Positions 35,204 to 45,165 of a stretch of DNA of 64,000 bases are shown here, in pieces (positions within the stretch are counted from its first letter, which is position 1; every line of letters begins with the position of its first letter). The DNA comes from Caulobacteraceae bacterium. Lineage in GTDB: Bacteria > Pseudomonadota > Alphaproteobacteria > Caulobacterales > Caulobacteraceae. The DNA is taken from assembly GCA_027489335.1 (NCBI GenBank), contig JAIXZX010000001.1, positions 124,001-188,000 on the forward strand, in the 5' to 3' direction. A program made the translations under genes and the position numbers. Under the pieces are notes generated by a model that worked only from the letters and a program-made list of their open reading frames with translations, ran no database searches and had not been told where the DNA came from.

Positions 35204-37795
35204 TCAGAAGCTGGCCGAGAGGCTGACCGAATAGCTGCGGCCCAGCTCGTAGTTGTTAAGGATGATCTTGTCGCCGCCTTGGGTCTGGAATTCGTCGAAC
35301 TCCTCGCCCAGCAGGTTGCGCGCTTCAAAGCCCAGGGTGAACTCAGGGCCCCAGATCTGGAACTTCTGGCGGACCGTCAGGTCGAGCTGAACGCCCGGCT
35401 CCTGCAGGAAGTCAGCCGCGCCCGACCCGCCCCGAGCGGTGGTCCGCTCGCTGGCGTAGTTGGCCAGGATGGTGGCCTGAGTATCGCCGTCCAGGCTTTC
35501 AAAGCCGAACTGCAGGTTGGCGATATGCTCCGAGGTGCCCTGCAGGCGGCTGCCGTCGATGACGAAGTTGGAGGCCGGGGCCGGCTGGCCAAGACCCGTC
35601 AGCGGGAAGACCTGGTCGCCGCCGCTCACCTTCACCTCAGCCTTGGTCCAGGTGTAGTTGGCGCCGATCAGCCAGCGCTGATTGTCGATGAAGGTCATGC
35701 CGAGCTGCGGCTCGAAAGTCTTCTTGAACTCCGCCTCGAGGCCGTAGAGCACGGCGCGGGGGGCGTTCAGGAAGGTCTGCTGCAGGCCGCCACCGGTCTC
35801 GTTGACCACCGACTCGATCGGCTTGTCGATGTCCTTGTAGAAGGCGCCGAGGGTGGCGAACTGGCCACGGTCGAAGTAGCGCTCATAGCGCAGGTCGACG
35901 TTCACCAGCTCGCTGTCCACCAGGTACGGGTTACCGATGAAGGTGCGGTCGGATTCCGGGTCGAGGTAGATCTGCGGCGCCTGCTCGCGGAACTGCGGGC
36001 GGGCGATGGTCTTGGAGACGCCGAAGCGCAGCTGCTGGTCGTCGGCGAAGTTCCAGGTGACCGTGCCGGCGGGCAGCACATAGTCGTTCTTCAGCTCCAC
36101 CGCCGCCGGGTCGTTGGCGGAGAACAGGTCCAGGGCCTGGACGGTCTGGTCAGCTTCCTCGTAACGAACCCCGAGGCTGGCGCGGACTGCGGGCAGGATC
36201 TCGCCCTCGCCCTGCAGATAGAAGGCGTTGGAGGTGAGCGCCGCTTCATAGGCCGCCGCGCCTTCCGAACCCGTCACTTCCCGCAGGAAGAGGCCATCGG
36301 TGCGGATGTTGAAGTTCGAGTACAGATAGTCGACCCGCTGACGCTGGAAGGCCAGGGACGGCGTCTGGTCCATGGTGAAGCGGAAGACGCGACCGTCGGA
36401 ATACCGCTCGTTCTCATAGAAGGCGTAACCGGCCGAGACCGTGAAATCGACGATCAGCGGGTTGTCCCAGCGATAGCGAACGTCGACGCCGGCGCCGTAG
36501 GTGGTGTCCTCCAGGCTGCTGAACCGCAGGAAATTCGCGTCAGACTGGGGGTTATGATAGAATTCGCCATCGGCGAGGCGGCGATAGCGGGTTTGCGTCT
36601 CGTAAGGCGCCTCCCGGGTCGTGTTGGCGTAAGAACCGCGCCAGTCGATTTCCAGATCGCCAAACTCGTGCGCGCCAGTGAGCTGGGTGTTGAACAGTTC
36701 GCGCTCGTACCAGGCGGTGTAGTCGTCGCGGATGAAGTTGCTCGACAGCGTGCTTTCGCCTTCGACCGAGCGGGCTTCCTTCGTCACGTTGCGGACGTAG
36801 AAGTTGGTCCACTGGAACTTGTGCGCGTCCAGGTCCAGGGCGACGCTGGCCAGGCCGTGCCACTCCACGTCCATCTCGGTGGAGTTGGAGATCAGGTCCT
36901 CGGTGACCGCAAGGCCGCCCAGGCTGACCACGCCGGCCTGCTGGACCGCACGCTTGGTTTCCCAGCCGCGATCGTAGCCGCCCACGACGATGACGCCCAG
37001 CGAACCCCAGTCCTGGTTCCAGCGGGTGCCGGCCGAAATGCCGCCGCTGCCATTGATCGGAATGTCGTTGGTCGACTGCAGCAGACGCACATTGGCGTTC
37101 TGGAAGCTGCGGCCCATCTGCACGAGGGTCTCGGCGTCGAAGTTCGACTGATCGATGCGCTTGCCGGTGGCGATGCCCTGGCGGATCAGGCCCGGCAGGT
37201 CGCGGGTGTTGTCATCAAAGCCGGTCAGGTCGTAGTCGCCGCCGTAATAGGTCAGACCCTGCTTCAGCGAGGTCTCGTCATTGGCGCTGAGGCCGAAGCT
37301 CAGGGACACGAAGGGTTCGTCCGGCACGCCCACGGTGCGCAGGTCGATCACGCCGCCGCCGAACTCGCCGGGATAGTTCACCGAATAGGACTTCTGGACG
37401 TTCACGCTGGCCAGGATTCCGCTGGGGAACAGGTCCAGCGGCACGACCCGCTGCAGGGGCTCGGGGCTCGGCAGGGGCGAGCCGTTCAGAAGGGCCGAGG
37501 AGTAACGCTCCCCAAGACCGCGGACATAGACGAAGCGACCGCTGACTACGCTGAGGCCGGTCAGGCGGGTCAGCGCTTCGGCGGCCGTGCCGTCGCCCTG
37601 GCGGACCAGGTCCTCGGCGGTGACGATAGAGGCCACCTCGGCGGTCTCGCGCATCACTTCGGGGATATATCGACCCCGGACGACCAGTTCCTGAACCTCC
37701 GGCCCATCAGCGGCCTGAGCGAAGACCACCGCCGGCGCCATCAGGGCCGTGGTGCAGAGAAGGAGGCCCGAGAGCGGGCGGAGCAGGGAGTTCAT
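35204..37795 (-). CDS. TonB-dependent outer-membrane receptor
   Basis: An 863-residue receptor: signal peptide (about 1-26), a TonB-box-like region (VQELVVRG, about 34-41), plug domain with LVRQGDGTAAEALTRLTGLSVV and FVYVRGLGERYS, and a C-terminal barrel ending in aromatic Phe. It takes up ligands across the outer membrane with energy from TonB. It lies 77 bp downstream of the lipoprotein gene and upstream of gspC in the same direction. The ligand is unknown; from the neighbours, a phosphorylated or phosphate-linked compound is plausible. Confidence 0.92.
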   Translation of the reverse strand: MNSLLRPLSGLLLCTTALMAPAVVFAQAADGPEVQELVVRGRYIPEVMRETAEVASIVTAEDLVRQGDGTAAEALTRLTGLSVVSGRFVYVRGLGERYSSALLNGSPLPSPEPLQRVVPLDLFPSGILASVNVQKSYSVNYPGEFGGGVIDLRTVGVPDEPFVSLSFGLSANDETSLKQGLTYYGGDYDLTGFDDNTRDLPGLIRQGIATGKRIDQSNFDAETLVQMGRSFQNANVRLLQSTNDIPINGSGGISAGTRWNQDWGSLGVIVVGGYDRGWETKRAVQQAGVVSLGGLAVTEDLISNSTEMDVEWHGLASVALDLDAHKFQWTNFYVRNVTKEARSVEGESTLSSNFIRDDYTAWYERELFNTQLTGAHEFGDLEIDWRGSYANTTREAPYETQTRYRRLADGEFYHNPQSDANFLRFSSLEDTTYGAGVDVRYRWDNPLIVDFTVSAGYAFYENERYSDGRVFRFTMDQTPSLAFQRQRVDYLYSNFNIRTDGLFLREVTGSEGAAAYEAALTSNAFYLQGEGEILPAVRASLGVRYEEADQTVQALDLFSANDPAAVELKNDYVLPAGTVTWNFADDQQLRFGVSKTIARPQFREQAPQIYLDPESDRTFIGNPYLVDSELVNVDLRYERYFDRGQFATLGAFYKDIDKPIESVVNETGGGLQQTFLNAPRAVLYGLEAEFKKTFEPQLGMTFIDNQRWLIGANYTWTKAEVKVSGGDQVFPLTGLGQPAPASNFVIDGSRLQGTSEHIANLQFGFESLDGDTQATILANYASERTTARGGSGAADFLQEPGVQLDLTVRQKFQIWGPEFTLGFEARNLLGEEFDEFQTQGGDKIILNNYELGRSYSVSLSASF

Positions 37796-37832
37796 TGAGG
37801 TTCGCCTCGATTGTCGACGGACGCGGAGAAAT

Positions 37833-37860
37833 CGGGGCGGCCCTGATCAGGACCGCCCCG
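37833..37860 (-). terminator. Hairpin between lipoprotein and TonB receptor genes
   Basis: CGGGGCGG (37833-37840) and CCGCCCCG (37853-37860) form an 8-bp GC stem 12 nt after the lipoprotein stop codon. No U-run follows. It may stabilise or partly terminate the lipoprotein mRNA, so that the receptor downstream is made in lower amount. Confidence 0.5.
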
Positions 37861-37872
37861 CCTTGGCTCGGA

Positions 37873-39357
<1,485 letters not shown>

Positions 39358-39446
39358 CTTGCTCTCCGCCGTCGCGTTGAATTGCGCAGCCGCCGGCTGT
39401 CCCCAAATCCCACCGTGGGATCTGAACGCCCGCTTGCCCGACCGCC

Positions 39447-39491
39447 CTTCTAGGTAGGCTGCGTGACAGCTCCCCAACGGAAACATGACAG
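39447..39491 (-). promoter_or_regulatory. Triple PhoB-box-like repeat upstream of the lipoprotein gene
   Basis: On the minus strand CTGTCAT (39491-39485), a degenerate CCGTTGG (39480-39474) and CTGTCAC (39469-39463) follow one another at 11-bp steps; a -10-like TAGAAG (39452-39447) begins 10 bp after the last repeat. Predicted leader is about 80 nt. The remaining 39492-39658 stretch holds only a small CGGGA/TCCCG palindrome at 39608-39621 that may end the potassium-channel transcript. Confidence 0.72.
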
Positions 39492-39658
39492 TTCTGTGGA
39501 GGCGCGGAGGTGTGGCTAAGGGGAGACTCCCGAACGTTTCCCCTTGTCTTTGCTGGAAAACCCGTCGGCCCGGGGCGGGATTCCGCCGATCAGCGTTCGC
39601 TGTGGGACGGGAATAATCCCGCGCCACGCCGCAATTTGTCGGCCGCGAGGGCGGGGGC

Positions 39659-40513
39659 TCAGTCCTCGTTGGGGATGTTGATCAGCGCCCCGCAAGCCTT
39701 GCAGTGGACCGCATCTGGCTCATGTCGCATCAGGCCGCAGACCTGGCAGGTGAAGCGCACCTTGTAGGGCCGGAACAGGGCCTGGGCGAACCGCACGAAC
39801 AGGGTGATCCCGGAGATCATGATGACGATGGAGACCAGCCGGCCGGTGATGCCTGGCAGGATGATGTCGCCATAGCCGGTGGTGGTGAGCGAGGTCACGG
39901 TGAAGTACAGCGCATCCACATAGCCGCTGACCCCGCCCTCCTCGCCCACATACATGGTGTAGACGAAGCCGGTGGCCACGAAGACGAAGGTGACCAGAGT
40001 GGCGGCCGCCCGGATCACATCCTCCCAGCGGGTGTCGTCGAAGCGGTGGCCCACCGTCTCCCAGAAAAAGTCGCTGTGAAACAGGGTCCAGATGCGCAGC
40101 ACGCGCAGGAAGGCCAGGTTGATGAAGATGGTGGGGAACAGCAGCGTCAGCAGCACGAACAGGTCGATCATCACGATCGGCCGCCGGATCCAGGATTTCA
40201 GACTCCGCCAGGCTAGCGCCCGGGCGGTCATGTCGGCCGCCAGGATCGCCGCTACGGCAAGATCCAGCGGCAGGAAGGCGCGGGTGTCGCGAATGAAGGG
40301 TGCGGCGATGAAGAAGGCGATCAGCGCCAGATCCACGCCGATCACCGCCAGACGGAACCGCACCGCCCCCGGCGACTCCCCATGATACAGGGCCCGAAGT
40401 TGCGCGCGCAGACGCCAGAGAGCCCGCTGTCGCGGCGACGGCTTTGAGTCTACGGGGGTCAAGGCTTCGACGAACCTGGGCCGGTGGTGATCATCTGATG
40501 TGCTCCGCCGCAA
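39659..40513 (-). CDS. Voltage-gated-like potassium channel with C-terminal zinc ribbon
   Basis: A 284-residue six-helix potassium channel. The pore filter TTTGYGD is intact (about 213-219). A short S4-like segment FLRVLRIWTL has two spaced arginines, fewer than in a strong voltage sensor. After the last helix there is a compact double-CxxC element, CQVCGLMRHEPDAVHCKACG (about 254-273), which probably binds zinc. This replaces the usual RCK domain. The start is uncertain: the most upstream choice is a TTG at 40513 without a clear ribosome site, and no ATG suits. Confidence 0.82.
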   Translation of the reverse strand: MRRSTSDDHHRPRFVEALTPVDSKPSPRQRALWRLRAQLRALYHGESPGAVRFRLAVIGVDLALIAFFIAAPFIRDTRAFLPLDLAVAAILAADMTARALAWRSLKSWIRRPIVMIDLFVLLTLLFPTIFINLAFLRVLRIWTLFHSDFFWETVGHRFDDTRWEDVIRAAATLVTFVFVATGFVYTMYVGEEGGVSGYVDALYFTVTSLTTTGYGDIILPGITGRLVSIVIMISGITLFVRFAQALFRPYKVRFTCQVCGLMRHEPDAVHCKACGALINIPNED

Positions 40514-40586
40514 CCATCACAGGTCCGTGAGACCGACCCCAAAATGGCCTGCCCCGTGTTAGCTCTAACCGACCCGCTGGGTTGGG

Positions 40587-41882
40587 GTGAACCCAAAACC
40601 CTCTGACGCCTTACTGCAAGGCGGGTCCAGCGCGGCCATCGCTGCGCCCGCAGCGCCAGATCAATACACAGGCGAGATCAGCATACAGGGAGGCCCCGGC
40701 TTGGAGGTCAGCACAGCAAGCGAACAGGTCATCATCGGGTTCCAGGAAAGCTGGAACGCCCTTTTGCGCCTGGGTCCGGCGGCCCTGGCCCTGAATGTGG
40801 CCCTCTCGGCCCTGGTCGTGGGCGCCGCGTTCGGCGTGGGTCTCCTGGTTCGACGGCTGTTGAAGCGCGGTGCGCGCGCGGTCCCTGGTCCCGCCGATGC
40901 GGAAAAGACCATTCGCACGCGACGGGTGACCCAGGTCACCTGGGCGGTGTTCGAGACCGGCCTGGTGCTGGCCGCCTTCTTCGCCCTGGCCTCCATCTGG
41001 GGCTTCGACCTCCTCGGCTGGCTGACCGCGGGCCTTGGCCAGCGGGTGGTCGAGAGTGTGGTGCGGATCGCCATCCTGGCCGTCGTCACCTTTGCGGCCG
41101 CCGAACTGGCGACCCTGCTGGTCAATCGTGTGCTGGCCCGGATGGCCCATCACAAGGCAGGCGGCGTCCGCCGCGAGGCCCAGCTCAACACCATCGGCCC
41201 GCTGCTGCACGGAGTGGCGCGCGGCGTGATCATCATCATGGGCGCCATGATGATCCTGGCCGAGATCGGCCTGGAGATCGGCCCGCTGCTGGCCGGCGCC
41301 GGGGTGATCGGTCTGGCCATCGGCTTCGGCGCCCAGACCCTGGTGAAGGACTTCCTCACCGGCATCTTCCTCATCTCCGAGGACATACTGGCGGTGGGCG
41401 ACGTGGTGGAGATTTCGGGGTCCAGCGGCGTGGTCGAGCAGATGACCATCCGCACCGTGCGCCTGCGGGCCCTGGATGGCACCCTGCACGTCCTGCCCTA
41501 CGGCGAGGCGCAGATCATTCACAACATGACCAAGGTCTTCTCCTATCACGTGGTGGAGCTCGGCGTGTCCTACGAGTCCGACATCGACAAGGCGTTCGAG
41601 GTGATGGCCGAGGTGGTTGAGGAGATGCGCGCCGACCCGGACCTGGGCCCGAAAATCCTTGAGCCCCTTGAGGTCATGGACGTCAGCGCCCTGGCCGATA
41701 GCGGCGTCGTGCTGCGCGGCCGGATCAAGACGCCGCCAGGCGCCCAGTGGGGCGTGGGCCGGGCCTTCAATCGACGGATAAAACAAGCCTGGGACGCCGC
41801 TGGCGTCGAGATTCCCTATCCGCACATGCATCTGGTGATGCCGCAGCCGGCCCAGGCCCCGGCGGCCGGCGGAAGCGCCTGA
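40587..41882 (+). CDS. Mechanosensitive channel, MscS family
   Basis: A 431-residue small-conductance channel. Three helices precede the pore-lining TM3 GAGVIGLAIGFGAQTLVKDFLTGIF, here seen as AGVIGLAIGFGAQ and LVKDFLTGIF, then the beta domain (GDVVEISGSSGVVEQ) and a C-terminal alpha/beta vestibule. It protects against osmotic downshock. A GTG start at 40587 is used; internal alternatives exist. It overlaps otsA by one base, coupling pressure release to trehalose synthesis in one transcript. Confidence 0.92.
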   Translation: MNPKPSDALLQGGSSAAIAAPAAPDQYTGEISIQGGPGLEVSTASEQVIIGFQESWNALLRLGPAALALNVALSALVVGAAFGVGLLVRRLLKRGARAVPGPADAEKTIRTRRVTQVTWAVFETGLVLAAFFALASIWGFDLLGWLTAGLGQRVVESVVRIAILAVVTFAAAELATLLVNRVLARMAHHKAGGVRREAQLNTIGPLLHGVARGVIIIMGAMMILAEIGLEIGPLLAGAGVIGLAIGFGAQTLVKDFLTGIFLISEDILAVGDVVEISGSSGVVEQMTIRTVRLRALDGTLHVLPYGEAQIIHNMTKVFSYHVVELGVSYESDIDKAFEVMAEVVEEMRADPDLGPKILEPLEVMDVSALADSGVVLRGRIKTPPGAQWGVGRAFNRRIKQAWDAAGVEIPYPHMHLVMPQPAQAPAAGGSA

Positions 41883-43273
41883 TGGCCCGCCTGATCGTCA
41901 TTTCCAACCGGGTCAGTCCCCCCAGCGACGTGGGCGGCGGCACGCAGGGGGGCCTGGCCATGGCGCTGGCCGCCGCCCTGCGAGAGCACTCCGGCGTCTG
42001 GTTCGGCTGGAGCGGGCAGACCACCGAGATCTACAGCGGTCAGGTGGGCGTGCAGCGGGCCGGCGGGGTGACGGTGGCGACCATGGACCTCGAGGACCAG
42101 GACGTTCAGGAATATTACAACGGCTACGCCAACAAGACCCTGTGGCCGCTCTTCCACCACCGGGTCGATCTGACGGCCTATGAGCGCTCGTTCGGCGAGG
42201 GCTACGCCCGGGTGAACGCCCGCTTCGCCGAGACGGTCCTCCCCCTCATCGAGGACGACGACTTTGTCTGGGTCCACGACTACCACCTCATCCCGCTGGC
42301 CCAGGAGCTTCGCCGGCGCGGGGTGAAGAACCGGATCGGCTTCTTCCTCCACATTCCCTGGCCGGCCCGCCACCTGATCACCACCCTGCCGCGGCATCCC
42401 CAGCTGGTTGAGGCCCTGTTCGACTATGATCTGGTGGGTTTCCAGACCCAGGACTCCCTGGAGGCCTTCAAGGACTATGTGGTTCACGAGGCGGGCGGTG
42501 CCCTGGGCGAAGGTCGGCGGCTCAGCGCCTTCGGCCGGACCGCCGAGTTCGACGCCTTCCCCATCGGCATGGACGTCACCGAGTTCACCGCCGCCCTGGA
42601 AGGGGAGACCGCCAAGGCCGAATACGCCCGCATGCAGACCAGCATGCTCGACCGCCAGATGATCATCGGCGTCGACCGCCTGGACTATTCCAAGGGCCTG
42701 GAGGAGCGCTTCCTGGCCTATGAGCAGTTCCTGCATGACAATCCGGATCTGCACGAAAAGGTCTTCCTGCTGCAGATCGCGACCCCGAGCCGGGAGGACG
42801 TGGAGGCCTATCAGGAGATCCGCGGGCGCCTGGACGGGGTGTCGGGCCGGATCAACGGGGCCTTCTCCACCGTCGACTGGGTGCCGATCCGCTATGTGAA
42901 CCGGGGCTATCGCCGCGACCAGCTGGCCGGCATCTACCGCGCCGCCAAGCTCGGCCTCGTGACCCCCTTGCGCGACGGGATGAACTTGGTGGCCAAGGAG
43001 TATGTCGCGGCCCAGGATCCCGAAGATCCCGGCGTGCTGATCCTCTCCAGGTTCGCCGGCGCCGCCGAGCAGATGGGGGAGGCGCTGATCGTCAACCCGT
43101 TCAGCCGCGAGGACGTCTCTGACGCCATTCTGCGGGGCCTGGCCATGCCGCTGGCCGAGCGCAAACGGCGGTGGGAGCGGTTGATGGCCGACCTGCGCAG
43201 TTCGGACGTCTCGGCCTGGCGGGACGATTTCGTCCGCGCCCTGATGTCAAACGGATCAGAGAGCCGTTTCTAG
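41882..43273 (+). CDS. otsA: Trehalose-6-phosphate synthase OtsA
   Basis: A 463-residue GT20 glucosyltransferase forming trehalose 6-phosphate from UDP-glucose and glucose 6-phosphate. The N-terminal GGTQGGLAMAL loop, HDYHLIPLAQELR, and GVDRLDYSKGLEERF (about 260-274) with the Arg and Lys phosphate contacts, are conserved. ATG 41882 overlaps the MscS stop by one base. otsB is not in the window. Adjacent MscS and OtsA suggest an osmotic-stress operon. The 3' end overlaps the convergent permease by 4 bp. Confidence 0.95.
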   Translation: MARLIVISNRVSPPSDVGGGTQGGLAMALAAALREHSGVWFGWSGQTTEIYSGQVGVQRAGGVTVATMDLEDQDVQEYYNGYANKTLWPLFHHRVDLTAYERSFGEGYARVNARFAETVLPLIEDDDFVWVHDYHLIPLAQELRRRGVKNRIGFFLHIPWPARHLITTLPRHPQLVEALFDYDLVGFQTQDSLEAFKDYVVHEAGGALGEGRRLSAFGRTAEFDAFPIGMDVTEFTAALEGETAKAEYARMQTSMLDRQMIIGVDRLDYSKGLEERFLAYEQFLHDNPDLHEKVFLLQIATPSREDVEAYQEIRGRLDGVSGRINGAFSTVDWVPIRYVNRGYRRDQLAGIYRAAKLGLVTPLRDGMNLVAKEYVAAQDPEDPGVLILSRFAGAAEQMGEALIVNPFSREDVSDAILRGLAMPLAERKRRWERLMADLRSSDVSAWRDDFVRALMSNGSESRF

Positions 43274-44523
43274 AACGGGAACATTCGGGGAATCACCCAG
43301 ACGGCCACAATCGCCGAGATGATGTTGAGCGGCAGGCCAACCCTGACGAAGTCCATATAGGCGTAGCCCCCGACCTGATGGACGATGGCGTTGGTCTGGT
43401 AGCCCACGGGCGTGGCGAAGGACGCGCTGGCGGCCATCATCACCGCCACCACGAAGGGTCGGGCGTCGACGCCGAGGTTCTCCGCCAGGCCGATGGCCAG
43501 GGGCGTGATCAGCACCGCCACAGCGGCGTTGGACATGATTTCGGTCAGGATCGAGGTGGCCACATAGATGATGGCGAGTGCGGCGATGGGGCCCAGCGGC
43601 TGGGTCCAGGCCGCCACCGTGTTGGTCGCCTGGAAGGCCAGGCCCGTCTTGCCCAGGGCTTCACCCACCACCAGCATGCCGCCGATCATCAGCAGCACCT
43701 GGGGCCGAAGTCCCGCATAGGCCTCCTCCGGCTTCATCACCTGGAAGGCCAGCAGGGTCATGGCGCCGACAAAGGCCACCACGGCGATGGACAGGCCGCC
43801 GGCCGCAGCGCCGAGGACGAAGGCGAAGACCGTGACGCTGATCAGGGCCGGGACCAGGCGCAAGGGCGGCGGCGCCTCGGGCAGGATGCCCGCGCTCTGT
43901 CCCCCGGAGTCATCAGCGGGCAGTAGGCGCGGGGCGATGAAGGCGAGATAGACCGCGCCCACCGCGGCGATCGCCAGCCCGACGCCGGTGATCTCGAACA
44001 GGGTGAAGGGCGCCAGATTCTGGCGTTGGGCCATGTCGTCCACCAGCAGATTGGTGGATGTGCCGATCAGGGTGCAGGCGCCCCCCATGATCGAGGCGTA
44101 GGACAGCGGGATCAGCAGTCGCTTGGGTGAGATGCCCAGCCGCCGGGCGGAATCCTGGATGATCGGCGCGGCCAGGATCACCAGCGGCGTGTTGTTCAGA
44201 AAGGCCGACAGCGATCCGCACAAGGTGATGATCACCGGGGCGGAGGCGGCCCCCACACGATCGGTCATCCGGGCCGCTGATCGGATGATCACGCCCATGA
44301 CGCCGGTCACGTCCAGGGCCCGAGCGATGATGAAGAGCGAGGCGAGCGCCACCAGGGCCGGGCTGGCCAGGCCGCGGCCCACATCCTCGACGCTGACGAC
44401 CCCTAAGCCCAGCAAGGCCGCCGCCGCCGCCATAGCCGCGACATCGGCCCTCACCCTGTCACTGAGCAGGGCGACGACGACCGCGGCCAGGACAGCCAGG
44501 GTGGCGAGTTGTTCGAAGCTCAA
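43270..44523 (-). CDS. SLC13 (DASS) family permease
   Basis: 417 residues, about eleven helices. Two inverted halves show the family SNT/NNT loops: FLNNTPLVILAAP and MSNAAVAVLITPLA, with GTSTNLLVDDMA and TPVGYQTNAIVHQVGG as the second loops. The TrkA-C domains seen in many bacterial relatives are absent. Substrates of the family include dicarboxylates, sulfate and phosphate, and cannot be told here. No close operon partners. Confidence 0.83.
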   Translation of the reverse strand: MSFEQLATLAVLAAVVVALLSDRVRADVAAMAAAAALLGLGVVSVEDVGRGLASPALVALASLFIIARALDVTGVMGVIIRSAARMTDRVGAASAPVIITLCGSLSAFLNNTPLVILAAPIIQDSARRLGISPKRLLIPLSYASIMGGACTLIGTSTNLLVDDMAQRQNLAPFTLFEITGVGLAIAAVGAVYLAFIAPRLLPADDSGGQSAGILPEAPPPLRLVPALISVTVFAFVLGAAAGGLSIAVVAFVGAMTLLAFQVMKPEEAYAGLRPQVLLMIGGMLVVGEALGKTGLAFQATNTVAAWTQPLGPIAALAIIYVATSILTEIMSNAAVAVLITPLAIGLAENLGVDARPFVVAVMMAASASFATPVGYQTNAIVHQVGGYAYMDFVRVGLPLNIISAIVAVWVIPRMFPF

Positions 44524-44627
44524 ACAGGACCCTTCCCAGGCGTGCGTGGCCGCCGAAGCGCCTGCAGACGGCGCCGTCGACCGCGGCTGATCCTAGAGGC
44601 GCCCCACCCCTGGCGGAAGTCCCGGCG

Positions 44628-45116
44628 CTATTTCGGCTTCACGGCGGCCTGAACCTCGATCTCCACCATCATGCCCGGGGCCACCAGGGCTGCGACCTGC
44701 GAGGTGATCCGGGCGGGCTTGTTGGGTTGTTCGGCGTTGGCGAAGTACTGGCGATAGCCTTCCATCATGCCGGCGAAGTCCATATTGCCGTCCAGGGCCG
44801 GATCGCCCACCAGCAGAACCCGCATCATCACCACATCGCCGAGACTCGCCCCCTGGGACTCCAGGATCGCTTTGATGCGTTCGATCACGCCGATGGTCTG
44901 GGTCTTGGTGTCGCCGAACTCCCGCGCAGCGCCGGCCGGCGCATCGGGATTGGTCACCGGCGGCGTGATGCCGCTCACATAGATCATGTCATAGCCGGCC
45001 GGCACGACGACGGCGCTGGCGATGGGCGAGGTCTCGGGTCCCACGCGGGTGATCTCCGCAGCGGCGGGCATGGCGGCGAGGGACGCCAGGAGGGTGGCCA
45101 GGGCGAGGGCGCGCAT
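44628..45116 (-). CDS. Exported RidA family protein
   Basis: 162 residues: a Sec signal peptide (MRALALATLLASLAAMPAAA, about 1-20) followed by a RidA/YjgF domain. RidA enzymes hydrolyse reactive enamine/imine intermediates to ketoacids. The usual cytoplasmic form lacks a signal. The catalytic Arg of canonical RidA is not obvious here, so it may be a divergent subgroup. It begins 49 bp after the amine oxidase gene and is probably co-transcribed. ATG 45116 has an AAGGAA site. Confidence 0.8.
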   Translation of the reverse strand: MRALALATLLASLAAMPAAAEITRVGPETSPIASAVVVPAGYDMIYVSGITPPVTNPDAPAGAAREFGDTKTQTIGVIERIKAILESQGASLGDVVMMRVLLVGDPALDGNMDFAGMMEGYRQYFANAEQPNKPARITSQVAALVAPGMMVEIEVQAAVKPK

Positions 45117-45165
45117 GGGCGTTTCCTTGTTCTTGAGAGGCGCTGAAAGGGAGTCTCGGGTGTGA

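Noticed and set aside
35279..37798. Open frame of 839 codons antisense to the TonB receptor gene
   Set aside because: High-GC shadow frame. The opposite strand has a complete receptor with signal peptide, plug and barrel; the shadow has no recognisable motif.
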